Of a stretch of DNA of 64,000 nt, positions 52,043-61,800 are shown piece after piece. The position numbers and the translations under genes were made by a program. The stretch is from assembly GCA_035527845.1 (NCBI GenBank), contig DATKZT010000018.1:1-64000 (forward strand). Direction: 5' to 3'. Source of the stretch: JAUWKC01 sp035527845. Its GTDB lineage: Bacteria > Planctomycetota > Phycisphaerae > Sedimentisphaerales > Anaerobacaceae. Under the pieces are notes generated by a model. That model was not told the DNA's origin. It was given only the letters and a program-made list of their open reading frames with translations, and ran no database searches. The stretch's first letter is position 1. The number at the start of each line of letters is the position of its first letter.

Positions 52043-52192
52043 GGTAATAACGAAGACGCGTTAATTATTGAAGTTTGCAAGATGAACATGATGACCTTAG
52101 TGACGAATGACAAAGCAGCGCAACGGGTATCCGGCGATCTCGGAGTTAGTTGGGTCAGGGTGGATGCGTTCTTGGCTGGCATGGGACGGTAG
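52043..52192 (+). pseudogene. Probable C-terminal remnant of a PIN-domain gene
   Basis: In one frame the last 49 codons read GNNEDALIIEVCKMNMMTLV, TNDKAAQRVSGDLGVSWVRV, DAFLAGMGR and stop. The pattern DALI...LVTND...RV is that of the C-terminal half of PIN ribonucleases (toxins), with the acidic residue in NED and the TND strand. The upstream sequence in this frame is low-complexity and has no PIN N-terminus, so the gene appears truncated. Confidence 0.4.
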
Positions 52193-52358
52193 GATGGTGG
52201 AGGAGTGTTGAGCGGAGTGGCAGTTCCTGACGTATTGGGAAACAGTCGTGGATCGGGGTGGGGTAGAGACCATTTTCTGGGTTCCTGGAAAGCAATTCAA
52301 GAGGCAAAGCGTGAAGATCAGAATTGCGGAGGGGCTGGTAGGGTTGGTTCAAGTGTAT

Positions 52359-53213
52359 TTATTGGTCTTGTGAAGTGGCGCTGCGGAGGGCTCGTTTTAG
52401 GTCTTGGGTGAGATCGTTGCCCACGATGTCGGCGCCAGGGTAGTCGAGACTCTTTGCGTGGATGTTCATATTGCGCAATCGCTGGAGAATCTCCTGCTTC
52501 CACGAAGCGCGCACCGCGATGCGAGAAAATTGCCCTGCCGCTTGGCTCATGACATCGGCAATCAAGTCACCATGATCAAGGCCGAGTCGGCCCGCAACGG
52601 TGAAAAATCCCTGCTGCACTTCAATCCTATGGAATGGGACCAGGCAATTGAGTTCTGTTATCCACGGCGGACCATCGGTATTGAATGCTGTATCATTGAG
52701 ATCAATCCCGTTGTTCTGTTCGGGATGCCGCCTTAAACCGTAATTCTCCCACCTTTGACCGACTTCGTCGCAGAAAGCTTTCCGTTTGAACCACCAGAGA
52801 GCACCGTCTTTGTCATGGTGGTGTATCGCTGCAAAGTATAGAGCAACCCATGGAGAGGCGGTCCAGTCGAGCAAGCGTGTAGGCGCTCGATAGTGTTGCA
52901 TGACGGTCAGTGCTCCGATTCTGTCGTTCTCATGAGTACCAACCAAGTACTGCTTCTCGGCTTCGCCGAGGTATTGGCGTGCGAGAACACGGAATTTCTC
53001 TATTATTGCCTCTTCCTCAGCCAGTCTTTCACTGTAATCGGCCTTTGGGTCCAGGATTCTGTCCAAAGAGCTTTGCAGACTCGAGGTGCTGTCGGGCTGT
53101 CCGCGACACGCGAGGGGGTCATCCTTTTCCCACAGACCGAGCAGCCTTGTGAAAAGGTCATTAACTTCGCTAAAGTTTCTCTCATCGGGCCAAGGCATTC
53201 TGGGCGTCTTCAA
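52359..53213 (-). CDS. FRG-domain protein
   Basis: A 284-residue soluble protein. The FRG domain occupies about residues 10-215: ACRGQPDSTSSLQSSLDRIL is the diagnostic RGQ segment (Phe replaced by Cys in the F-R-G triad) and ALTVMQHYRAPTRLLDWTAS followed by PWVALYFAAI is the second conserved block. The remaining C-terminus (LVPFHRIEVQQGFFTVAG) is the usual ending. FRG proteins are widespread, often in accessory or defence-associated regions; their biochemical role is not settled. The start is a TTG at 53213, with an ATG five codons later; neither has a good ribosome-binding site. Neighbours (PIN remnant, DUF559) suggest a variable region. Confidence 0.8.
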   Translation of the reverse strand: MKTPRMPWPDERNFSEVNDLFTRLLGLWEKDDPLACRGQPDSTSSLQSSLDRILDPKADYSERLAEEEAIIEKFRVLARQYLGEAEKQYLVGTHENDRIGALTVMQHYRAPTRLLDWTASPWVALYFAAIHHHDKDGALWWFKRKAFCDEVGQRWENYGLRRHPEQNNGIDLNDTAFNTDGPPWITELNCLVPFHRIEVQQGFFTVAGRLGLDHGDLIADVMSQAAGQFSRIAVRASWKQEILQRLRNMNIHAKSLDYPGADIVGNDLTQDLKRALRSATSQDQ

Positions 53214-53304
53214 CAGTGTGTGAGTTCATAGGCGATTTGTTCATCGAGTACATCTCTTACGGTTAGTGCGATGATGGATTTGCGGGTTTTTTTGAAGAAG
53301 GCCT

Positions 53305-53844
53305 TCATGTCTTTATAGACCCCTCAGCTTTGGTTCCTCTCCCTATGTCTTTACAGACACCCTCACCTATGTCTTTACAGACACCCTCACCTATGGTTCC
53401 TCTCCCAGAGGGAGAGGATAGTTTGAGGGCGTGAGCGATGCGTTGAAGAACATTTTCCGGGCTTGCGAGAAAATCTTCATTTTTAAATCTTAAGACTGTC
53501 AATCCCATTGATACAAGATAGGCATCGCGCCGGTGGTCGTGTTTCTTCCGGTCGCTGCCGGCATGAACTCCGCCATCAAGTTCTATCACCAGCTTTTGTT
53601 CGTGACAATAGAAATCGGCTATGTAATCGCCGAACTGGTGTTGACGACGGAATTTCAGGTTCATATATCGTCTGTCTCGGAGTAATTCCCACATCACCAA
53701 TTCGGCAGGCGTGTGTTTTTTTCTTAATTTTCTGGCGGTTTCAACTAATCCGGCAAAATCAAATCCTCCTCGATAATGCCCCTCTACCACTGGGAGAGGG
53801 TTAGGGTGAGGGTTGCCGGTCGGCCTTGAAGGTTGCTTTGGCAT
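53305..53844 (-). CDS. DUF559 endonuclease-like protein flanked by palindromic repeats
   Basis: A 179-residue protein. The core (about 25-145) is a DUF559/Vsr-like PD-(D/E)xK fold: ETARKLRKKHTPAELVMWEL, RRQHQFGDYIADFYCHEQKL, VIELDGGVHAGSDRKKHDHR, LGLTVLRFKNEDF-like strand. Asp in GDYIAD, Glu in VIELDG and the following residues fit the catalytic set. The N-terminus (GNPHPNPLPVVEGHYRGG) and C-terminus (SSPSGRGTIGEG and repeated GEGVCKDI) are read-through of flanking CTCTCCC...GGGAGAGG palindromes and a 24-base direct repeat, so the real protein may be shorter. Function unknown; it may belong to a small mobile unit. Confidence 0.75.
   Translation of the reverse strand: MPKQPSRPTGNPHPNPLPVVEGHYRGGFDFAGLVETARKLRKKHTPAELVMWELLRDRRYMNLKFRRQHQFGDYIADFYCHEQKLVIELDGGVHAGSDRKKHDHRRDAYLVSMGLTVLRFKNEDFLASPENVLQRIAHALKLSSPSGRGTIGEGVCKDIGEGVCKDIGRGTKAEGSIKT
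53341..53388. repeat. Two 24-base direct repeats
   Basis: CCTATGTCTTTACAGACACC occurs twice in direct succession (units 53341-53364 and 53365-53388, differing in their first base), followed by a partial third copy (ACCTATGG). They encode the GEGVCKDI repeats at the end of the DUF559 protein. Confidence 0.85.
53397..53418. repeat. Palindromic repeat, right-hand copy at DUF559 gene
   Basis: CCTCTCCCAGAGGGAGAGG, a self-complementary sequence near the 3' end of the DUF559 gene. A related element lies at the other end (53786-53815). Confidence 0.7.
53786..53815. repeat. Palindromic repeat, left-hand copy at DUF559 gene
   Basis: CCTCTACCACTGGGAGAGGG followed by TTAGGGTGAGGG, at the 5' end of the DUF559 gene. 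Elements of this type commonly border DUF559 genes in many bacteria. Confidence 0.7.
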
Positions 53845-54158
53845 AGTTTTCCCCGCTTATTGGTAACTACTTCACGAATTACACGGGCATTGTACGTGCG
53901 AAGAATTGCCGTGTCAAGACTTTTAGGGAGGAGGCGGATTGGGTTTTTCAATGGGAAAAGGGCAGGCTCCGGAGGTTATCAGTCTGTCCGCCAAAGGAAG
54001 CCGCGTTGGCACCAAAAGGACGGCGGGCAAGCCCGCCAAAAGGCGTGGCGGACAAGCCCGCCAAAGAGCGTGGCGGGTAAATATCGAAACCCCTTGAATA
54101 ACTCCCTGTTTTCCCGGATAATTGCAGGAGAGCTTACTGTCGTTATGAGGCTGATATT
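53845..54158. other. Intergenic region upstream of larC
   Basis: No gene was recognised. It contains the 25-base tandem repeat at 54022-54080. No clear promoter for larC was seen; a GAGG ribosome-binding site precedes its ATG. Confidence 0.6.
54022..54080. repeat. 25-base tandem repeat with internal hairpins
   Basis: GGCGGGCAAGCCCGCC plus AAAAGGCGT is followed by a second copy (GGCGGACAAGCCCGCC plus AAAGAGCGT) and a partial third (GGCGGGTAA). Each unit folds as a 7-bp hairpin with loop AA. Confidence 0.8.
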
Positions 54159-55340
54159 ATGAGAATTGCTTATTTTGATTGTTTTGCGGGCGCCGCGGGT
54201 GATATGATTGTCGCTGCCATGCTCGATGCCGGCCTTGATGCTCAATTTCTCAAGGCCCAGCTCGCAACGCTCGGTATAGAAGGCCTTGACGTAAGAATCA
54301 CGGAAACCGCGCGTGCCGGTCTGCGGGCCGTCAAGTTCGACCCCGTCACGACCGAACAGCCTGAGCACCGCAACCTCGAACAGATAACTAAAATCATCCG
54401 CGAGAGCAAAATAAGCAAAAAGGCCAGGGAAACCGCCGTCGCCATATTCGATAAGCTCGCCCACGCCGAAGCCGCTGTGCACGGCAAGGACCTGAACGAA
54501 ATCCACTTCCACGAAATCGGGGCGCTCGATTCCATCGTGGATATCGTCTCAGCATGTATCGGCCTCGAAGCCCTGGGCGTTGAAAAGGTTCATTGCTCGG
54601 CCCTGAGCGTCGGAGGCGGTACCGTCAAGTGCGACCACGGAATAATGCCCGTTCCCGCACCGGCCGCCGCCCAACTGCTCAAGGGTATTCCCATCAACCC
54701 AGGTCCCATGCAAGCCGAGCTGCTTACCCCTACCGCTACGGCCATACTGACCACCGTAGCCGAGCAGTTCGGGCCCCTGCCCACAATGAAAATCGAGGCC
54801 ATAGGCTACGGTGCAGGCTCGATGAACCCGGGCGAATTCCCAAACGTCCTGCGACTATTCCTCGGCCAGACCATGCCCGAGGACTCGGCTGATACGGACA
54901 CGGTCTGTCTGCTTGAAACTAACGTCGATGACGCGACCGCTGAATTGATCGGTTTTGTAACAGAAGAACTGTTAGAACTTGGCGCATTAGACGTTTTCAG
55001 CACCCCAATCATAATGAAACACAGCCGACCTGCCGTCAAGATATCCGTTATATGCAGCCCCGAACTTACCTCCACAATGGAGAAAGCCCTTTTTGAGCAA
55101 GGCCTTACGCTTGGAATCAGAAAGCAGCTATTGCACAGGGCCAGGCTGGTGCGGGACTTTGTCACAGTGCAGACTGAATTCGGGCCGATAAGGATGAAAA
55201 CGGGCTCTCTCAATGGCAGGATCGTCAATGCCAAGCCTGAGTTTTCAGACTGCCTTGCCGCCGCGAAAAGCCAAAATGTGCCCGTCAAAACCGTGTCCGA
55301 CGCTGCCATCGCCTCATACAAAAAGGGAGCTCCCAAATAA
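54159..55340 (+). CDS. larC: Nickel-pincer cofactor biosynthesis protein LarC
   Basis: A 393-residue protein of the LarC (DUF111) family, which inserts nickel into the pyridinium-based pincer nucleotide of lactate racemase and related enzymes. The N-terminus MRIAYFDCFAGAAGDMIVAA is diagnostic; HFHEIGALDSIVDIVSACIG, MPVPAPAAAQLLKG, AELLTPTATAIL and ETNVDDATAELIGFV follow in order. The single uninterrupted frame contrasts with the lactobacillar gene, which is split and joined by frameshifting. LarB, LarE and LarA were not seen in this window. No operon partner is adjacent. Confidence 0.95.
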   Translation: MRIAYFDCFAGAAGDMIVAAMLDAGLDAQFLKAQLATLGIEGLDVRITETARAGLRAVKFDPVTTEQPEHRNLEQITKIIRESKISKKARETAVAIFDKLAHAEAAVHGKDLNEIHFHEIGALDSIVDIVSACIGLEALGVEKVHCSALSVGGGTVKCDHGIMPVPAPAAAQLLKGIPINPGPMQAELLTPTATAILTTVAEQFGPLPTMKIEAIGYGAGSMNPGEFPNVLRLFLGQTMPEDSADTDTVCLLETNVDDATAELIGFVTEELLELGALDVFSTPIIMKHSRPAVKISVICSPELTSTMEKALFEQGLTLGIRKQLLHRARLVRDFVTVQTEFGPIRMKTGSLNGRIVNAKPEFSDCLAAAKSQNVPVKTVSDAAIASYKKGAPK

Positions 55341-55501
55341 GCCTGCCAACTTGTTCTTTTTGCCGGGTGAAGAACATCCGGCCCTTACCTTGATTTGCGG
55401 GACGCAAACTGCGCCAATGACAAATTTCTATCGCCTTAATTACTTACCATATAAGGGTTTATACAATTTTTTCTCTTGGGGTCGGAAATTCTGTTGAGGC
55501 C

Positions 55502-55530
55502 TTGACAACACTGCCGATGATTACTATAGT
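55502..55530 (+). promoter_or_regulatory. Near-consensus sigma-70 promoter
   Basis: Perfect TTGACA and TATAGT (five of six) with a 17-base spacer. No start codon with a ribosome-binding site follows before the terminator at 55622. Confidence 0.75.
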
Positions 55531-55536
55531 TAAGGG

Positions 55537-55622
55537 GGACAACAGGCTGCTCTTTTCGGTTTTTTAACCGTGGCGGGCTTCCGGAAAGCATACTTATTCT
55601 GTGCTCTGGAAGCCCTTTTTTT
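55537..55622 (+). ncRNA. Predicted small RNA of about 85 bases
   Basis: It begins just downstream of the near-consensus promoter and ends at an intrinsic terminator. A first hairpin is CGGTT / AACCG (about 55558-55570). The second is GGGCTTCC (55575-55582) with GGAAGCCC (55608-55615), with an inner AGCA / TGCT pairing, followed by seven T. No open frame of useful length lies inside. It may act as a trans-acting regulator; it lies 197 bases after larC and on the opposite strand to the giant gene, so it is not simply the 3' end of either. Confidence 0.55.
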
Positions 55623-55710
55623 GTTCCGCACGGGGTGATCTGTGTGCAAAACAGCCGCGTCTGAGCACACCAATTACCGCACACTCGTACGAGGCGTATT
55701 TGTGGAAAAG

Positions 55711-55747
55711 AAAAACAGGGCCAATGGCTGAAAAGCCATTGGCCCTG
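55711..55747 (-). terminator. Strong terminator of the giant gene
   Basis: A perfect 14-bp stem CAGGGCCAATGGCT / AGCCATTGGCCCTG with a GAAA/TTTC loop lies 62 bases beyond the stop at 55809; on the minus strand it is followed by TTTTTCTTTTCC. Confidence 0.9.
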
Positions 55748-55808
55748 AATCGCTCACGTTCGGCAAATCCTTTTGCCAGAAGGAGTTCTCACAAGCGAAT
55801 ACCCCTGA

Positions 55809-58800
55809 TCAGGGACCCGCATGGTAGAAACGCACTTCGCTCAGGCCTGCCGCGGTGCCGCCATGGTTGCTGATGCATGTAAGCCTGACGTACCTGGCGT
55901 CCACGCTGCCGAAGTTGACTTCGGTGTTGTGGGCGTAAGTAGGGGAGCCGTCGGCAATGGCGAAGGTCTGCGTGCCGCCGAGCTGGGTCCAGTTGGTGCC
56001 GTTGGTGGAGTATTCGATGGTGCATTGATTGATGCCGCGATTGACCCTCAGATTTCCGGTGCCGTCAACGTCCTGGTTGTAGTTCCATACCCACATGGTT
56101 GTCAGTGTGTAAATCTGGTTGAACTCGTACTTGATCCATTGGCCGGAAATACCGTTTGACAGCCACATGGTGCCGTCGCCCGGAGGCGGAGGAACAGCCG
56201 GATTCGAGCCGATAAAGTGCGTGTGCAGGTCTCCGGTCAGCCCGTTCTCATTCGAGGTGTAATAGCCTTCGAGCTGGTAATTGACCGACGAACAGGTCGT
56301 CGTGATGGCAGTCGGTGCAATCTTCGAGGGCTCGGAAGCAAGCGTTGTACCCGTCTCTTCGGTTGACCAGGCGGTCGGGTTCTGATTGGCGCTCTTGTCG
56401 CGCGCCATGACCCTGTAGGTATAGCTGGTTTCCGGCTGCAGGCCGGTATCGACGTAGATGGTGCTGTCCTGCCAGCCGCTGTCACTGCCGGCTCCCACCG
56501 TGCACTCGAAGTAGTATTGAACGCCGCTGACGTCGGTAGCTGTAGTTGCAACCATGGTAACCGCGGTGGAACTGGAGCCGTATGGCATGGTTGCCCAGGT
56601 CATGGGATCGGGTGAGGGCGGATCATTGTCCGGTCCGGTGGTCGAACCCAAGACCAGACGGCTGTAAGGCCGGTTGTTACGCATGTGGACGGCAAGGACA
56701 TCTATCTTGCTGGGCTGGTCGGTGCTGGAGGTGTCGGTCCACGTGTAGGTTCGGTCGTTGAGCGTAATCGACGACCTGACACTGCTGGATCCGGTGCGCT
56801 CCAGTTTCACCGTGAGCACAGACCACTCGCCGGGTGTCAGCTCGAAGCCCGGGATGTAATCAGTGAGCCCGTCATTGGTGTTCATCAGGTTGTCCAGACT
56901 GGCAGGTTTCTTTTGGAAGTTGCCGGTCTTGTGGACTTCGTCGAGGCAATCAACCCAGCGGGTCGGCCCCGCCAACATGTTGGGACCGAAGCGCCAGGCG
57001 TAGCCTTTATAGCCGGCGAATATGGAGCTTCCCGTCACGGAAAATCCGTCGGAAGTTACCCACTCTCCGTCTGCCTCGAACAGACCGACTCGCATGTCGC
57101 TGGTGCCGGCGATGCACTCGATGGAATTGTCGTAGCAGCCGCCGGGACAGGCGAAGCAGTCAGCACAATCATGCTGGCCGTCCGTCAGCCAGTAATATGA
57201 ACGTTCTACGACTTGTCCGACCTGGCCGAGCGCCTGGTCGGGGATTCGTGTGATGTACTGCTCGCCGCCTTGCGGGCTCCACTCCAGATCACTGTCAATG
57301 TTGATGAACAAATCAGCCGGGTTGCCGGAGTAGAACCATGTCAGGCCGTCCCACATAATGCCTTCGACGAGGTCATTGTCGTTGATGGTGTAAGTGTGCT
57401 GGGTGATTGAACCCAGGGTGGCATTGGTGGGATTAGAGAGTGTCAGTTGGACAGTCTCTGCCGACTCAATGTCCGGGTCATCGACGATGTCAAGACTGAC
57501 ATTCTGGGTAGTGACATACGGGTTGAAGGTCAGGGTGCCCGAGCCGAGCAGCGTATAGTCGACGCCGCCGCCCGTGGCCGTGCCGCCCGTCACTGCGTAA
57601 TCAACAGTTACCGTGTCGGGAGTGGACAGGGTCAGGCTCACCGCGATGTTCGCGGGCGTAACGTTTTCGGCCCCACTGCCGGAAGCACTGTCGAACGCGA
57701 CGTCCGGCTGGTAATCCGAAATCGTGTACGTGTGCTGCGATGTTCCCAGCACAGCATCGAGACCGGTAACATTGGAGAGCGTTACGATGATTGTCTCATC
57801 GGGCTCGCCCCCGCCGTCGTCGACAATAGCAATGCTGACATTCTGTTGGGTTACTCCGGGGTTGAAGGTCAAGGTGTCGGGCGCGAGCGTGTAGTCGACG
57901 CCGCCTCCGGTAGCAGTTCCGCCGGTTGCCGCATAGTCAACGGTGTAAGTTTCAGCAGGGTCGGCATTGGTCACGACGACGCTAATCAAAGCGGGAGTGA
58001 CTGTCTCAAGGCCTCCTGAAGAACTGGTTTCAAACCCTACGGCCGGATTCGCCGGCGCCGTTGAGTAGAGCTCAAAGCCGTTGAAGAAGACCTGACAGCC
58101 GCCGCACCCGCCGCTTGGCGCTTCATAGCGAATCACTACGTCGCCGGCGCCTGCGGTAAACAGAATTTCTGCAGGATTGTCCATAATGGCATGGCTCTGC
58201 AGAATACTGCCGGGCTTGGTGACGTCTGTGGCGCCGGTAACCGTTACGTTAGGAATGGTGGTGTCGCCTTCGTCCGAACGGTTGTGGTAGCTGAACAGTT
58301 GATAAGATGCACCCGGAGGCAGATTGCTCAGCGTAACAATGAAGTCAGCACCCGGACTGGTCGTCTCATTATCGGCAAATAACAAGTCGGCCTCGACATC
58401 CGGTAAGGTTCCGGTGCCGCCGGGGGTGCGACAGGCGCAGGCGCTCGGGTTTCCGGTCGCCAAAGTCACATCGATTCCCGTGCCGCCGACATCCGTGTAG
58501 GTACCGCAACCGCCCATGCCTATCCAGCCGGATTGGACTGTACCACAGCCCACATCCACCAATAGCTCCAGGCTCGGCGGAGAATCCGTTACCGCTGACG
58601 CTCCACCCGAGAAAGCCGTAGCATTCTGGTTGGGACTCTTGTCGCGGGCCTGCACTCTGTACGTATACTGTGTGGCCGGAGTAAGACCCGTATCTTCGTA
58701 ACTGGTGCTGTCCTGCCATCCGCTGTCGTTGCCACCGCCCGCGGTGCACTCGAAGTAATACTCAACGCCGCTTGTGTCGGTGGCCGTGGTGGCTACCATC

Positions 58801-61800
58801 GCAATCGATGTAGTCCCCGTCGAATACGGCGGGGTCGCCCAGGTCATCGGATCGGGCGTCGGAGGCGTCAAGTCGGGTGACAGTGTCGTCGCAGATTCGG
58901 CAGTCGAGAAGGCGGTCGCGTTCTGGTTGGGACTCTTGTCCCTGGCCTGCACCTTGTAAGTGTACTGGGTGCTCGGAGTAAGGCCGGTATCTACATACGT
59001 AGCGCTGCTCTGCCAACTGCTGCTGTTGCCGCCGCCGGCCGTGCACTCGAAGTAATACTCGACGCCGCTCGGATCTGTTGCCGTTGCGGCCGTCATGGAA
59101 ATCGAAGTGCTTGAAGTGGCATACGGCACCGTGGCCCAGTCCATCGGGTCAGGAACCGGCGGTGTAAAGTCATTAACATCCGCCGCTTCACTTATCACAA
59201 TATTAAGTGGAGACGTCGTATCCTGCCTGATCCATACCACCAGCGACGGTACTTCGTCGGAATCCTTCTCGATTCCCTGGCGGAAATCGGAGCCGGGCGT
59301 TACCGGCTGACCCCCGATACTCAGGCTCGCGTTGTCATTGTCCCAATCCTCAATCACGAAGCAAGGATTGACGATGGGCGAGCTCGACGAACCCTGCAAA
59401 GTAAACTCCAGCGTTGTCGCCTGTGGGTCGGTGCGCGTGAACTTGTAGGCCCGCTCGGTCTTGTCGTAAGAGCCGCCGGTGAATCCAGCGCCCGTGATGT
59501 TTACCGAAGGTGCGTATTGCCACGAGCGAGCCAGCGGTATCATGTTGTTCACGTTGGCCGCCTCGACAGCATCGACCATACCGTTGAGCATGATCTTTGT
59601 ACGTCTGACGTCGGTGACATGCTCATAATCGTCCCACTTCATGTGCAGCACCGAGCAGTGCGAAGGATACTTGGTCCAGAAGTTCCGGTAACAATGGGTG
59701 TCCGGATCTTCTTCCCAGTACCAGCTTCCGGCGCCGCCGCCGCGGTCGGCTTCCGGCCAGGCTGGCCAATCGTCATACTGGTTGAACGGTCGGCAGTTGT
59801 CCTGTTCGACGGGGTCGTGCTCCACCCAGGTACCTTCTACAATACCAAAAGGCACCGTGCTGCCTTTCATCCTGACAACATAGATGGGCCTGTTCGCAAT
59901 CGCATCAAGATTAGTCATTGCACCACCATCGACATCCTGGGCGACCCAGTCATAGCTACTTGAGCTGTAATTCGTCGCCGAGAGTGCGTTCCAGTGGATA
60001 CAATCCTCGGGAATAGTCCCGGGATTCGTCAGCGGGATGATCTCATGGTACTCTATATGGGGACTTTCCATATCGGCGCCGCCGGTGAGTGAGCTGTAGG
60101 CGGTGGCCTCACGAACGGCTACGCCGTCGGGATATATGGTAAAGTATTCTTCGTCCCAGTCGCCCCATATATCGCCGGCGCCGTCTCTGACGATATCATA
60201 GTTGTAGTCACAGGATGCGTAACGCCATTGAACAATCGCGCGGGCCGGATTACTGGAAATAATCCGCACATGGGAATACCGGTTGTTGTAATCCTGCATG
60301 GGCTCTGCGCAGCAGCCTGCGCCGCCCCATTCACTCGCTCGGCGTTCGATGAACTGGTTGCAGTACCAGTTGGAGTACAGCGTCTCAGCCGTATCGGTAG
60401 TCCAGCTCGGTGTATAGTTTGTGCCGCGCCAGAAGACCAGCCGGTGGGCTGCATCGTCAAACTGTACAACCACGTCCGGATGGTCGCCCACACGCCACTG
60501 CTCGTCATACTTGTTGTTATACAGCAGGTTGGTGTAATAGGCCCCGAACGGACCTGGTTCGGCCGAACCCATCGGCATCGGCGGCACGTCAAGGTCGAAA
60601 TCGTAGCCAAAGTCGGGAGGTGCAGCCCTGTTTATAAACTGGCCGCTTCCTCCGCTCGGCGTAATCGAAACATCAATCGAAGCCGACGATTCGATATTGA
60701 GCCATACCACAAGGTCGTCCCCGTACATCTCATCGGCGTAACCGATGTAACAGTTCGAGAAGGGCTGGCTGTCGACAATTACGTCCGCGTCGGCGTCACC
60801 CCAGTTCTTTAAAACAATCACCGGGTTGTGAACCAGTTTGCCGCCCGTGGTGTCAAGCGTAACGCCCAAAGCTGTCGGACTACACGTAATGTTGCATTGC
60901 AATTCATAGCACCGCCTCTCGCTGTTGTAGCCGTCGTAGGTGTAGCTGCCGGAGGTAACCGATAACGCCGGAGCATCCAGCCAGGATGCCGGCACTGTAT
61001 CAAGACCGGTGTCCAGCAACTGTAGTGCGTAAATGTCAGGCGTCCCCGTGTCCCACTGCGCAAAAGTCGTGCCTGCCGCATTCTTGACGGTTCTCATACA
61101 TACGCCGTCAGGATAGACCGTGAAGTACTCGTCAACCCATCCGGTCATTCCGGCACTGTCACAGTTGGGCGTGTAGCGCCAGTGCACTATTGCACGGGCC
61201 GGATTTGTCTCGACTAAATATACCCTCGAGAACGGATTGACAGTGGTCTCGCAATTGCTGCGAGCTACCCGGACGGTCAGGATTTCTTCTCCGTACAACG
61301 CAGTGTACCATACGGGCAGATAACCCTGGTCACGACGGAATATGAGCTTGTCCTCGCCGTTACCCAATCGGACCATGATGTCCGGGTGCGGACCTACTCT
61401 TGCACTCGGGTCAGAATCTGCCCGGAAGTGGAACGCGCCCCTCAGCAGGGCTGCTACTAATCCACTGGTCGTTGCCGACTCTTCGGTTGACCAGGCCGTC
61501 GCGTTCTGATTGGGACTCTTGTCACGGGCCTGAACTCGATAAGTGTACTGAGTGCTCGGACTCAGGCCGGTATCTTCATACGTGGTGCTGTCCTGCCAGC
61601 CGCTGTCGTTGCCGCCGCCGGCCGTGCACTCGAACAAATATTCGACGCCGCTTACGTCCGTTGCCGTTGTAGCCGTCATCGAAATCAAGCTGCTTGAGGT
61701 GGCATAAGGCAGCGTCACCCACGTCATCGGGTCAGGAGTCGGAGGCGTAGTATCCGGCGGCGGCACGTCGGTTGTGGCACATTCCGTGCTCGACCAGGCC

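Larger units (their letters stand above)
51210..52358. other. 1.15-kb stretch without an intact gene
   Basis: It contains a repetitive G/T-rich block (51236-51835), AGG/ATCAGG-rich short repeats (about 51890-51950: CAGGATGTGGGTATCAGG, GCAGGATATCAG), and a probable PIN-domain remnant (52043-52192). From 52193 to 52358 nothing is recognised. Confidence 0.6.
55341..55808. other. Intergenic region with a candidate small RNA
   Basis: It has no convincing coding frame. It holds a near-consensus promoter (55502-55530), a predicted small RNA ending in a terminator (55537-55622), and the terminator of the giant minus-strand gene (55711-55747). Confidence 0.65.

Noticed and set aside
52043..53844. PIN remnant, FRG and DUF559 genes read as one defence system.
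   Set aside because: The PIN part is a fragment, no antitoxin or shared operon is present, and the FRG and DUF559 genes are separated by repeats and lack promoters in common.
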